42,096 bases of DNA from Caldilineaceae bacterium (GTDB taxonomy: Bacteria; Chloroflexota; Anaerolineae; Caldilineales; Caldilineaceae). Of the stretch, positions 26,228 to 34,221 are shown piece after piece. The first letter of the stretch is position 1. Each line of letters starts with the position of its first letter. The position numbers and the translations under genes were made by a program. The notes beneath the pieces are model-generated. The model saw only the letters and a program-made list of their open reading frames with translations. It searched no databases and had not been told where the DNA came from. The DNA is taken from contig JAJDZJ010000020.1 of the NCBI GenBank assembly GCA_022824685.1, forward strand, positions 1-42,096. Direction: 5' to 3'.

Positions 26228-26256
26228 AATCTAACAAAATCACATTTCAATGTCAA
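26228..26256 (-). promoter_or_regulatory. Candidate promoter with palindrome for the second importer
   Basis: On the minus strand TTGACA (26251-26256), a 17-bp spacer and TAGATT (26228-26233) lie about 120 bases before the SBP start; the -35 overlaps the pfkB-family stop codon. Within the spacer ACATT-GA-AATGT (26242-26253) is an inverted repeat placed where a repressor would block RNA polymerase. No regulator gene is adjacent. Confidence 0.5.
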
Positions 26257-27311
26257 CCTGCCCGACTCTTTCGGGCGAGGAGATCTTGGAGATGACGTAA
26301 CCGGGAATGGGCCTGACTGGCGTCGACCCGGAGGGAATGAAGGACGCCGAAATCTTCGATGATGAATGAGGCCGAGACGGCGCCGTAAAGGGCGGCGTCG
26401 ACCGGGTCGTCCGTGTGGGCGAGGCCGACGAGGAAGCCGCCGCAAAAGGCGTCGCCAGCTCCGGTGGGATCGACGGCCGTGGTGGGGAAGGTTGGGATGT
26501 CTTTCCAGCGCTTCTGGTTATGGAGGAGAAGGCGCATTCCGCGCGCGCCCATCTTTACGCCGACTCCTTTCGGCCCTTTCGTGAGCAGCTGGCGGGCAAT
26601 GTTGAAGACGTGCCCGTCAGGGCTACCCGTTACGGTCGTTGCGCCCGCCGCGGCGACGGCGTGAATCGTCAGCTCCTCAATGCTGGGGAGAAGGTAGTCA
26701 ATGTTGCTGAGAAGGTCGACGTCTGCATGCGCCTCTTTGTCCCAGTCCCACCAGGGCCAGTCAAAGGTGATTTCGACCTGGCCGCGGCGGCGCCGCTTTA
26801 GAAAGGCAGCGTTCGCGCGATTGCATGGAAGCGGCCCGGGAGCGAGATGGGCGTAAGCTGCAGCTCCCAACTGGTCCGCCCACTGGGAAAGGTCGGGACA
26901 GAAGGAGGGCCAGATGCGGCGATGGAGGGGGCTGCCGGTGTCGGCGTACTCGCTTACGAGGTCGAGCGTTTCGCCAGCGTTGGCGGGAAGGAGCCCTTGG
27001 GCTTCGTCGAGGCGATCCGTGCGACTGCCGTCGGGAAAGTAGAAGGATCGCGAGCGGAGGAGATGGGGTTCCTGAATGTGAGCGACTGTGGAGATGTCGA
27101 CGCCGGCGTCGGCCAACTGCTCCAGCCAGGCGGCGGGATAGTCTGCGCCGACCACACTGACGAGGCTGACGTCTACGTTCCAGAGGCGCATTCCGGCGGC
27201 GGTGTATACGGCATTGCCGCCCAGTTGCCGCGGCGAGATTTGGCCATCGGGGGTAACTACGTCGTCGAGCGTGCAGTTGCCCACGGCAAGAAAACGGTTG
27301 GCAGAACTCAC
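26253..27311 (-). CDS. PfkB-family carbohydrate kinase
   Basis: A 352-aa ribokinase-superfamily kinase, transferring phosphate from ATP to a sugar or related hydroxyl. The N-terminal signature includes GGNAVYTAAGMRLW, and the C-terminal signature DPTGAGDAFCGGFLVG holds the anion hole and catalytic Asp. SIEELTIHA and GVKMGARGM fit the ATP site region. It is slightly long for the family. The GTG at 27311 is used because it yields the normal beginning (FLAVGNCTLDD); the ribosome binding site is weak. It lies between PhyH 3 and the second SBP on one strand. Together with the SIS protein it recalls kinase/deglycase pairs of the fructosamine type, but this is inference. Confidence 0.9.
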   Translation of the reverse strand: MSSANRFLAVGNCTLDDVVTPDGQISPRQLGGNAVYTAAGMRLWNVDVSLVSVVGADYPAAWLEQLADAGVDISTVAHIQEPHLLRSRSFYFPDGSRTDRLDEAQGLLPANAGETLDLVSEYADTGSPLHRRIWPSFCPDLSQWADQLGAAAYAHLAPGPLPCNRANAAFLKRRRRGQVEITFDWPWWDWDKEAHADVDLLSNIDYLLPSIEELTIHAVAAAGATTVTGSPDGHVFNIARQLLTKGPKGVGVKMGARGMRLLLHNQKRWKDIPTFPTTAVDPTGAGDAFCGGFLVGLAHTDDPVDAALYGAVSASFIIEDFGVLHSLRVDASQAHSRLRHLQDLLARKSRAG

Positions 27312-27413
27312 GGCAAACGAATCTCGCGAAGGCGTTTCAATCTCATCTCAGATGACTGCCATAACTGTTTTGCCCGCCGGTTAGCATGAGGTCTCTCGCC
27401 AAGACAATTGCAT

Positions 27414-28211
27414 TCAGACACGCATGCGGAGCATGGGATGGCTGAAGTTCACCGGGATCGTCTCCCCTGTGCGGGCCGACTTGGTGCCGGGCGTCATGAA
27501 GTGGATGGCGAGCGCGCGTCGCTGGCGGTCGGTGGTGTTGGGCGCGGTGCGGTGCAAAGTCTGACAGTGATGCAGGGTAATTCCGCCCGCCGGCAGGTCG
27601 CCGACCACCGCCTGACTGTCGTCGACCGACTTGCCCATGTCAAGGAGGACATCGCTGCCCTGGGCCTGGTCGTGGAGCATTGGGCGCAGATGTGAGCCGG
27701 GGATGAACTGCATGGCACCGTTGCGCAGATCGACGTCGTCGAGGGTGAGCCAGCAGCTGACCAGGTTGGCGGGCAAGCACCTCCAGTAGGCATTGTCCTG
27801 GTGCCAGAAGATTGGACCGCCGTGGCGCGGGGGTTTGTACAGGGCCTGGTTGTGGAACAGCTGGATGTTGGGGCCGATCAGGTCTTCGATTATGTCGAGG
27901 ATTCCGCTATGGTAAGTGAGCCTATTGAATTGCAGGTTGTGCTCGGATATCTGCATGAACTGAAGCATTTCCTGTTCGTCGTCATCGCCATGGTCGTGAT
28001 CATCTTCGAAGACGGCCAGGTTTCGGATCGGCTGTTCCGCTCGGCGGGCCGGGGAGAATTCCGCGTCGTACTCGGCGCGCATCGCCTCGATCAGGTCGTC
28101 GTCGACCACCTTTCCGACGACCAGGAAGCCGTCTTCCCAGAAACGGACGACCTGGGTTTGGGTCAAGGCTTTGTAGCCGTTCTCGCCTCGTGAAGTTTCG
28201 GCTAATTGCAT
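27414..28211 (-). CDS. Phytanoyl-CoA dioxygenase family protein 3
   Basis: A 265-aa PhyH-type oxygenase. The facial triad is H137-Q-D139 (IFWHQDNAYW) and H220 (CQTLHRTAPN), with Arg in DRQRRALAIHF for 2-oxoglutarate. GAMQFIPGSHL is the family signature. An unusual acidic, His-containing patch (EDDHDHGDDDEQE, about 69-81) precedes the core. The ATG at 28211 has AAGGAG nine bases upstream; the frame is open to 28421 but the extension is Arg-rich and not family-like. It is the second gene of the directon, 102 bp before the PfkB gene. Confidence 0.9.
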   Translation of the reverse strand: MQLAETSRGENGYKALTQTQVVRFWEDGFLVVGKVVDDDLIEAMRAEYDAEFSPARRAEQPIRNLAVFEDDHDHGDDDEQEMLQFMQISEHNLQFNRLTYHSGILDIIEDLIGPNIQLFHNQALYKPPRHGGPIFWHQDNAYWRCLPANLVSCWLTLDDVDLRNGAMQFIPGSHLRPMLHDQAQGSDVLLDMGKSVDDSQAVVGDLPAGGITLHHCQTLHRTAPNTTDRQRRALAIHFMTPGTKSARTGETIPVNFSHPMLRMRV

Positions 28212-28644
28212 TGAAGGGTTCTCCTTGTTTCGGGTATCCGCCGCGTCGAGCAGGTGGGTATCGTTGATGTGGCCGTCGGATTGAGGGGTGAAGCGACCTA
28301 GACGAAAGCCATGACGGACAAGAGGAGTTGGCTTTACTCGGGGCCGGCAGGCAAGCAGCGGCACGCACAGGTCTCTGCAGTACTTCGATCGAAAGGAAAT
28401 TCGCCTTCCCTGGCCCTTCACGCGCTACGCGGTAGAACAGGAGGCGGAGAGATTCTGGGCGGCATTTTACTATGGAGGATTCGGCGAGGCAAACACGCCC
28501 AAATGGCATGTCGAAGGTCGGGGCGGCCACGTTCGATCTGTAATACGCCTTCGATGTGGAACGGGGAACCGACTGCGTTGTGGTGAGCTCCAGCGGGGAG
28601 GAAATCTTCCGGTCACTGGGGAGGCGCGGAGACTGTCCGCATGG
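28212..28644. other. Gap between the DMFase-like gene and PhyH 3
   Basis: 433 bp without a credible gene on either strand. Open frames exist but look like random translation. No clear hairpin terminator or promoter consensus was found; the AAGGAG site of PhyH 3 lies at the left edge. The gap suggests that the DMFase-like gene may be a separate transcription unit. Confidence 0.4.
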
Positions 28645-30909
28645 TCAGGAACCCTGCTCTGGGGGAAGCCGGTCGGACGAGGCGAAGGCGGTCAGGACAT
28701 TGCGGGTGATGCGGGACACGTTGTTGTCGTAGTTGTTGTGTGACAGGCTGGCGCACCAGCAGATCGAGCCCACGGAAAAGACGGCCCCGTTATTTGGCGT
28801 TTCGAAATAGACCATGTCAGCGCGGACATTGGTTGGGTCTTTGGAGAGCAGCCTGCTGTCAACCTGGAGGAAGTCTTCGATGACCGGATTGACTGACGGC
28901 CCGTGCCCGCCGGAGGAGGCCAAGAGGAGCGTGTGGTGTGGCGTGCCCTGGCTGAAGTCGATGCGGTCGAGTTCGTCTCCGGCGGCGCCATCGAAGATTA
29001 AGCCAAAGTCGCCGATTGTCTCGCGTTCCGAGATTCCATCGAAGATGAAGGCCGCCCTCTGGTCGAAGCTGCCTGGCTGGCGCGAGTAGCCTGGCGCGGG
29101 ATCTCCCCAGCCCTGTGCGGTGAAGCCGATGCCTGTGAGTCTATTGGGAGGACGGCCGCGGTGACGCCACAGCCCGCCGAGCTCTCCGGTTGTGTTGTGG
29201 TGACTCTCTCCTGGGGCGGAGTTCCAGGCGCGTGTCCCGCCCATGCCGCGGCGAACTTCGATGACGTGGGGCCGTTCGGGATCGACGCTGGTCACCCAGT
29301 AGAAGCCGTTTCCGCCCAGGTAGGCGAGGCGACCGCCCTGGGCAAGAAACTGTTCCAGCGCGTCCAACATCTGGGCGGTCCAGTATTCGGGGTGTGTTCC
29401 TGTGACCAGGACTCTGTAGTTGGACAGGAGGCCGAGGCCATTGCGATGGAGATCCTCGTCGGCGGCGACATCGTAGGTGAAGTTTTCCTGTTCGAGCCAG
29501 TCAACCAGGTAGAGATCGGCTCCCAGATTGCGCGGGCTGTCCGTCAGGATGTGGCGGTAGTCGGGTCTCATGTTGACGAGAGGGCGAAGGCTGGAGGCGT
29601 AGCAACTGCCGGACCCATCAGAGTGGGAGTCGTAGAGAGACATCGCGAATTCGGGATGCTCGGCAAGGTAGCGATCGAGGGGGTGCAGGCGGGATTCGAT
29701 GTTAGGGATGTCAGCGAAGAGGGCCTGGGCCGCATCCATGCGGTCGTTGACATAGGCCAGGTAGGTAAATGTGGGCACGAGGAAGAGAATGGGGGCTCGG
29801 GCCGTTCCGAGAGGCGGACGAATGATGAAGGGGATATGGTCCCTGCGTCCTTCGCCTTGAAGGCGTGCGGCAAAGATGCCGCTACGCAGGCCTTCAGGTA
29901 CAGTCAGCTCGAAGTCCGGTTTCCATCCGGCGTCTTCAAGGTCATCCTGGTGGAAGTGGATGGCGCCGTACTGGCTAGGGGCCTGCTTGTGGTCTGCCTC
30001 CTGGGCATTCCAGTTGCGGCCGGTTACCGCGCGTGCTGGCATGTTCACGGCGATGCCGTGCAGGCGGTGTTTGCCGGTGTCGGCCACTTGTGATGATGAT
30101 GGGTTTCGTGAGAAGTCCCATGAGGCGACCAGATCGTCGCCGGCAACATCCGCGGGGGTAATGTCCTGGCTAAGCCGGTCGATTTTGGTCTCTTCCAGCG
30201 CCAGACTGAAGAGGCTGGGGCTATCGATCTTGCCATCAAATAGCCCTTTGGCCGCCTGCGTGGAAGAGGGAGAACTCTGGAGGCCGGTCGCGGCCAGGAG
30301 AAGCGGATTGTCGTTGTCGCAAGAGGGAGGAGTCCGGCACTGGCTTTCGACAGCGATGGATGAAGAATCGGAAGGCCAGTTGGCGACGGCTTCCTGTACG
30401 AGGCGCAATCGTCCGGAAAGGCTGTCGTAGGCGGCGGCGACAAAGTACCATTCGCGGGCCCGCATCGGCCTGTCGGTACTGTATCGATGTTTTACGGCTG
30501 CACTGCCCAGCCACAACTCCAGGGCCCCATCGGCTCCGACAGCGAGGCAGAAGCCGCCCTTCTGTTCGGACCATTTGCTCAGCAGGCCCTGCGCCTCTCC
30601 CTGCAGGGGCGTCGTGGGGAAGATCCAGGCCTGGACGGTGAGACTGGTCAGCTGGGTGAGCGGGGGCTCGTCAGGGACAAGGACGAAGGAGCCGGCGCGG
30701 GCGAACTGTTTCCGGCCTGGCCTGGCACCGTCGATGGCGGAATCTACCCTTTGTTCCTTGAAGCCGGGTCCGGCGGGGTTTTCATCACCGTGGATCAATC
30801 GCACCAAGGCTGAACTGTAGGCCGTCAGATCCGTACTGACCATGAAACGAATCTTTTCACCCGGCGCGACGCTCAGCCTGTCTGTGTAGCCAATCAACTC
30901 GGTTGACAT
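28645..30909 (-). CDS. N,N-dimethylformamidase large-subunit-like protein
   Basis: A 754-aa protein with the architecture of the DMFase large subunit. A LamG-like beta-sandwich lies at about 60-270 (LTSLTVQAWIFPTTP, GGFCLAVGADGALELWLG), and the amidotransferase-like C-terminal domain runs from about 340 to 745. DMFase uses a mononuclear iron held by Tyr399, Tyr440 and Glu521 (recalled from the published structure). Here Y383/Y386 (TYLAYVND), Y426 (SLYDSHSDG) and E508 (GTHPEYW) match both motif context and spacing. No small (alpha) subunit gene is nearby, so the substrate may differ from dimethylformamide. The ATG at 30909 follows GGGAGG; an ATG at 30933 in frame is less likely. No signal peptide. 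Confidence 0.88.
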   Translation of the reverse strand: MSTELIGYTDRLSVAPGEKIRFMVSTDLTAYSSALVRLIHGDENPAGPGFKEQRVDSAIDGARPGRKQFARAGSFVLVPDEPPLTQLTSLTVQAWIFPTTPLQGEAQGLLSKWSEQKGGFCLAVGADGALELWLGSAAVKHRYSTDRPMRAREWYFVAAAYDSLSGRLRLVQEAVANWPSDSSSIAVESQCRTPPSCDNDNPLLLAATGLQSSPSSTQAAKGLFDGKIDSPSLFSLALEETKIDRLSQDITPADVAGDDLVASWDFSRNPSSSQVADTGKHRLHGIAVNMPARAVTGRNWNAQEADHKQAPSQYGAIHFHQDDLEDAGWKPDFELTVPEGLRSGIFAARLQGEGRRDHIPFIIRPPLGTARAPILFLVPTFTYLAYVNDRMDAAQALFADIPNIESRLHPLDRYLAEHPEFAMSLYDSHSDGSGSCYASSLRPLVNMRPDYRHILTDSPRNLGADLYLVDWLEQENFTYDVAADEDLHRNGLGLLSNYRVLVTGTHPEYWTAQMLDALEQFLAQGGRLAYLGGNGFYWVTSVDPERPHVIEVRRGMGGTRAWNSAPGESHHNTTGELGGLWRHRGRPPNRLTGIGFTAQGWGDPAPGYSRQPGSFDQRAAFIFDGISERETIGDFGLIFDGAAGDELDRIDFSQGTPHHTLLLASSGGHGPSVNPVIEDFLQVDSRLLSKDPTNVRADMVYFETPNNGAVFSVGSICWCASLSHNNYDNNVSRITRNVLTAFASSDRLPPEQGS

Positions 30910-31145
30910 CTGCGCCTCCCTGTTTTGAGTCAACGCGATCCCTCGGATATGTGAACATAAGGGGGGCCAAGCATTCTCGAAGGAACAATGTACGCGGAAT
31001 CGGGTCTGGTCGATGGACCTACGTAGCAGGGCGCTGAAAAGTCAGTTTTCGGCATTGGGACATGCTGGGTGGCTTTTGCATTGAGGGCAATTTAGCATAG
31101 ACGGCGACAGTGTTCAAGGAAGGGGAAAGGCGGTTAATCCACGGA

Positions 31146-31168
31146 GGGGCACGGAGGGCAGGGAGGGG
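31146..31168 (+). other. Putative G-quadruplex motif
   Basis: Four G runs (31146-31149, 31156-31158, 31161-31163, 31165-31168) are separated by loops of 6, 2 and 1 bases, satisfying the G3+N1-7 rule. TCCACG (31138-31143) and CGTGGA (31169-31174) flank it as inverted arms. The element sits about 250 bp before copA. Function is unknown. Confidence 0.45.
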
Positions 31169-31299
31169 CGTGGAGACTGGTGAAGGAAGGACCAGGGAGC
31201 CGGTTGGTGGAGGATGGTTGACGGGCGGCCAATCGGATGTGCGTTGCAGTCCGTTGGAAAGGAAAATTTCGCCATCTGGAAGCAATTTTCCGCGACCCG

Positions 31300-31322
31300 T
31301 CCCAATGTGATACTGTATGGGA
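31300..31322 (+). promoter_or_regulatory. Inverted repeat upstream of copA
   Basis: TCCCA (31300-31304) and TGGGA (31318-31322) are 13 bases apart and about 95-115 bases before the copA start. Position and symmetry would suit a metal-responsive repressor or activator site, but it does not match a specific CueR or CsoR box that I can name with confidence. Confidence 0.25.
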
Positions 31323-31416
31323 AAGTCAGGGGGGCAAGGCGAGGTTTGCCTGCCTAAATTTCTTTTTAGAGACCGAGAATCGGTCTATAGGGTTCGAAAA
31401 GGACCGGGTCCAGAAC

Positions 31417-34026
31417 ATGAATGACACCAGACAGCTGACCGTTCCGGTGATTGGCATGACCTGTCAAGGCTGCGCGGCTTCGGTGGAGACCAGCAGCAGG
31501 CAGGCCCAAGCTGTGCAGGATGCTGTGGTCAATTTCGCGACCGAGCGTCTTACATTGACGGTGGATGCTACGAATGGGGATGCGAATGAGGCGCTGGTTG
31601 AGGTGCGCCAGTTGGTCCTGCGCGCCGGCTATAAGATTCCGACGCTCACTCTTTCCTTGCCGGTTTTGGGCATGTCGTGCACGGCATGTGTCAGTGCAGT
31701 GGAGAAGGCAATCAGGGAAGTTGACGGGGTGGTCTATGCTAATGTCAACTTCGCCGGAGAGCAGGCGCATGTGGAGTATATTAGCGGGTTGGGCGCGCGC
31801 TCCCCTATCGTCGCCGCGATTCGCAGGGCAGGTTACGATACCCTTACGGCGGCGTCGCCAGAGCCCACCGCGCCGCCGGTCGTCGGAGCGGTCTTGCCGC
31901 CTGCCGCGAACGGGGCAGATCGCAAGGTCCTTGCCCCCGTAGCGGAAGAAAAGGAAGATGAGATCGAGGACGAGGAGGCCGCGGCGCGCGCGGCTGCGAT
32001 TCATCACCAGGTCGTGCGTCTGTCAGTGGGTCTTGCTTTCTCAGTGCCCTTGTTGATTGTCAGCATGGGGAGAGACTTCGGACTTCTCGGAGCATGGGCG
32101 CACAGCGGATGGGTGAACTGGCTGCTCCTCGTGCTTGCCACGCCAGTACAGTTTTACGTGGGCTGGGACTACTATGTCGGCGCATTCAAGAGCCTGCGCA
32201 ACCGCAGCGCGAATATGGACGTTCTGGTGGCGATGGGGACATCGGTCGCGTATGGTTTCAGCCTGGCGGTGATGGCGGCGCTTTCAGTTGGCAGCGATGC
32301 GCTGGGCGGGCACGTCTATTTTGAAACGTCCGCGGTTATCATCACACTGATCGTACTGGGTAAGTTGCTCGAGGCCAGGGCAAAGGGCAGGACAAGCGCG
32401 GCGATCCGGGAGCTGATGGGCCTGCAGAGCAGGACGGCCCGGGTCGTGCGTGCGGGCGAGGAGCTGGATATCCCGGTGGAGGAGGTTGTCGTCGGGGACA
32501 TGGTGATTGTGCGGCCGGGTGAGAAGATACCGGTGGACGGAATCGTGATGTCGGGCGGGACAAGCGTTGACGAGAGCATGTTTACCGGCGAGAGCATGCC
32601 GGTTGGGAAGGCGGTCGGCAGTGAAGTTTTCGGCGCGACATTGAATAAACAGGGCTTGATCGGCATCGAGGCGACAAAGGTGGGCCGAGAGACGGCGCTG
32701 GCACAGATCATCAGGCTGGTCGAGGAGGCGCAGGGAAGCAAGGCGCCCATACAGCGGGTCGTCGATCAGGTGGCGGCCTACTTTGTGCCGGCGGTCGTGG
32801 GATTGGCCTGTGCGACGTTTGTGGTGTGGATGCTGGCGGGGGCGGGATTTGTGCCTGCGCTCCTGCGAGTGGTCGCGGTGCTGGTCATCGCCTGCCCCTG
32901 CGCGATGGGTTTGGCGACCCCTACGTCGATCATGGTAGGCATTGGCAAGGGCGCGGGGATGGGCATACTTTTCAAGAACAGCGTTGCCTTGGAACAGACG
33001 CAGAAGCTGACCGCGGTATTGTTGGACAAGACGGGTACGATTACGCAGGGAGAGCCGGTTGTTACCGACCTGGTGGTAAGCGGGGATGAGGTCGTCGCGG
33101 GAGGTGGAAGCAGGACCAAGGGGTCGGCGAAGGCAGAAGCGGGCACCGAACTGTTGCGGCTGGCAGCCTCGGCTGAGAGGGGGTCGGAACATCCCTTCGG
33201 CGAGGCGATTGTAAGGGCAGCCCAGGCGAGCGGACTGGATCTGGCAGAGCCGAGCGACTTTGAGGCTGTGGCGGGCCATGGCGTTTCGGCGCGGGTTGAC
33301 GGCAAGAGGATTCTGCTCGGCAATCTACGGTTGATGGAGCAGGAAGAGGTCGATCTGCACGGGCTTGTGTCGCGCTACGATGAACTTCAGGCAGAGGCCA
33401 AATCAACTATCTGGATCGCAATCGACGGAGAGGCGGCCGGCCTGATCGCGGTCGCCGACACAGTGAAGGAAGGTTCGAGCGAAGCAGTTGCCACGCTGCG
33501 AAGAATGGGGCTGACCGTGGCGATGCTGACTGGGGACAATCAGGCGACCGCTGATGCCATCGCGAGGGAGGTTGGCATCAATCGGGTGATTGCGGAGCTG
33601 TTGCCGGGCCAGAAGGTCGATCAAGTAAAGGCGTTGCAGGCTGAAGGGTTCCGGGTGGCGATGCTGGGGGATGGGATCAATGACGCGCCGGCGCTGGCCC
33701 AGGCCGATGTTGGCATTGCAATTGGGGCAGGCACGGACGTGGCGATGGAAGCGGCCGACGTGACGTTGATTCGCGGCGACCTGCGCAGTGTTCCTCATGC
33801 GATTTCGCTATCTCAGGCGACAATGCGCAATATACGGCAGAACTTGAGCTGGGCATTCGGATACAATGTCGCGTTGATCCCTATCGCGGCGGGCGCTCTG
33901 GCCCCGTTCTGGTGGGCGCCGGCGTTTCTGCAACAGCTTCACCCGATCCTGGCTGCGGCAGCGATGGCGTTGTCGAGCGTCAGTGTGGTCATCAACGCGT
34001 TGCGGCTTCGACAGGGCAAGGCGTAG
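31417..34026 (+). CDS. copA: Copper-translocating P-type ATPase
   Basis: A P1B-type ATPase of 869 aa that exports Cu+ across the inner membrane. There are two N-terminal heavy-metal-associated domains with CxxC at C16/C19 (GMTCQGC) and C88/C91 (GMSCTAC), then an acidic linker (about 185-195) and eight expected membrane helices. The transport motif CPC is at 493-495 ([13 protein letters not shown]), the phosphorylated Asp in DKTGTIT at about 537, and the hinge GDGINDAP at about 751. [10 protein letters not shown] carries the HP motif. The ATG at 31417 is chosen because [16 protein letters not shown] starts directly before HMA 1; the open frame to 31237 adds no domain. No separate copper chaperone or CsoR/CueR gene is adjacent. 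Confidence 0.96.
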   Translation: MNDTRQLTVPVIGMTCQGCAASVETSSRQAQAVQDAVVNFATERLTLTVDATNGDANEALVEVRQLVLRAGYKIPTLTLSLPVLGMSCTACVSAVEKAIREVDGVVYANVNFAGEQAHVEYISGLGARSPIVAAIRRAGYDTLTAASPEPTAPPVVGAVLPPAANGADRKVLAPVAEEKEDEIEDEEAAARAAAIHHQVVRLSVGLAFSVPLLIVSMGRDFGLLGAWAHSGWVNWLLLVLATPVQFYVGWDYYVGAFKSLRNRSANMDVLVAMGTSVAYGFSLAVMAALSVGSDALGGHVYFETSAVIITLIVLGKLLEARAKGRTSAAIRELMGLQSRTARVVRAGEELDIPVEEVVVGDMVIVRPGEKIPVDGIVMSGGTSVDESMFTGESMPVGKAVGSEVFGATLNKQGLIGIEATKVGRETALAQIIRLVEEAQGSKAPIQRVVDQVAAYFVPAVVGLACATFVVWMLAGAGFVPALLRVVAVLVIACPCAMGLATPTSIMVGIGKGAGMGILFKNSVALEQTQKLTAVLLDKTGTITQGEPVVTDLVVSGDEVVAGGGSRTKGSAKAEAGTELLRLAASAERGSEHPFGEAIVRAAQASGLDLAEPSDFEAVAGHGVSARVDGKRILLGNLRLMEQEEVDLHGLVSRYDELQAEAKSTIWIAIDGEAAGLIAVADTVKEGSSEAVATLRRMGLTVAMLTGDNQATADAIAREVGINRVIAELLPGQKVDQVKALQAEGFRVAMLGDGINDAPALAQADVGIAIGAGTDVAMEAADVTLIRGDLRSVPHAISLSQATMRNIRQNLSWAFGYNVALIPIAAGALAPFWWAPAFLQQLHPILAAAAMALSSVSVVINALRLRQGKA

Positions 34027-34047
34027 CCCTCACTATGATGCGCAAGT

Positions 34048-34221
34048 ATGGCTTCCAGATCTGGCGCTCTTGGCGGCCGCGATGACCTAACATGGCTGGA
34101 ATGGACTCGCTGCAATTGGGAAGGCCACTTGCCGGGCGGAAATGAGCGTTTCAGAAGGGTTATGCCTCTGCAGTCGGGAAAGTTCATAGAAGTCGAAGAG
34201 CTAATCTTGCATGATATTTGA
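34048..34221 (+). other. Possible 57-aa ORF overlapping the ccmF start
   Basis: An ATG at 34048 opens a 57-codon frame (starts MASRSGALGGRDD, ends EELILHDI) that stops inside the first codons of ccmF. It has no ribosome binding site and no recognisable motif. It could be a coupling leader, but may be chance. The copA-ccmF gap (184 bp) otherwise shows no terminator or promoter consensus. Confidence 0.15.

Larger units (their letters stand above)
30910..31416. promoter_or_regulatory. Divergent region between DMFase-like gene and copA
   Basis: 507 bp of intergenic DNA that must hold promoters for both directions. It contains a G-quadruplex-capable tract (31146-31168) bracketed by inverted arms, a TCCCA-N13-TGGGA inverted repeat (31300-31322), and a bulged hairpin (GGCAAGGC ... 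GCCTGCC) followed by a T-rich run at about 31335-31370. The frame that continues upstream of the copA start across part of this region looks non-coding. Confidence 0.45.

Noticed and set aside
28212..28421. Extension of the PhyH 3 frame
   Set aside because: Arg/Pro-rich translation without family similarity; the ATG at 28211 has AAGGAG at proper spacing.
29161..30093. 310-codon plus-strand frame opposite the DMFase-like gene
   Set aside because: Although long, it mirrors codon positions of the conserved minus-strand gene and shows no family motif.
31335..31370. Hairpin plus T-rich run before copA as a terminator or attenuator
   Set aside because: The stem is short and needs a bulge, and the T run is interrupted; it is noted in the intergenic entry but not called separately.
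31237..31416. 60-codon extension of copA
   Set aside because: It precedes the first HMA domain with no recognisable domain, and crosses regulatory-looking sequence; the ATG at 31417 gives the usual N-terminus.
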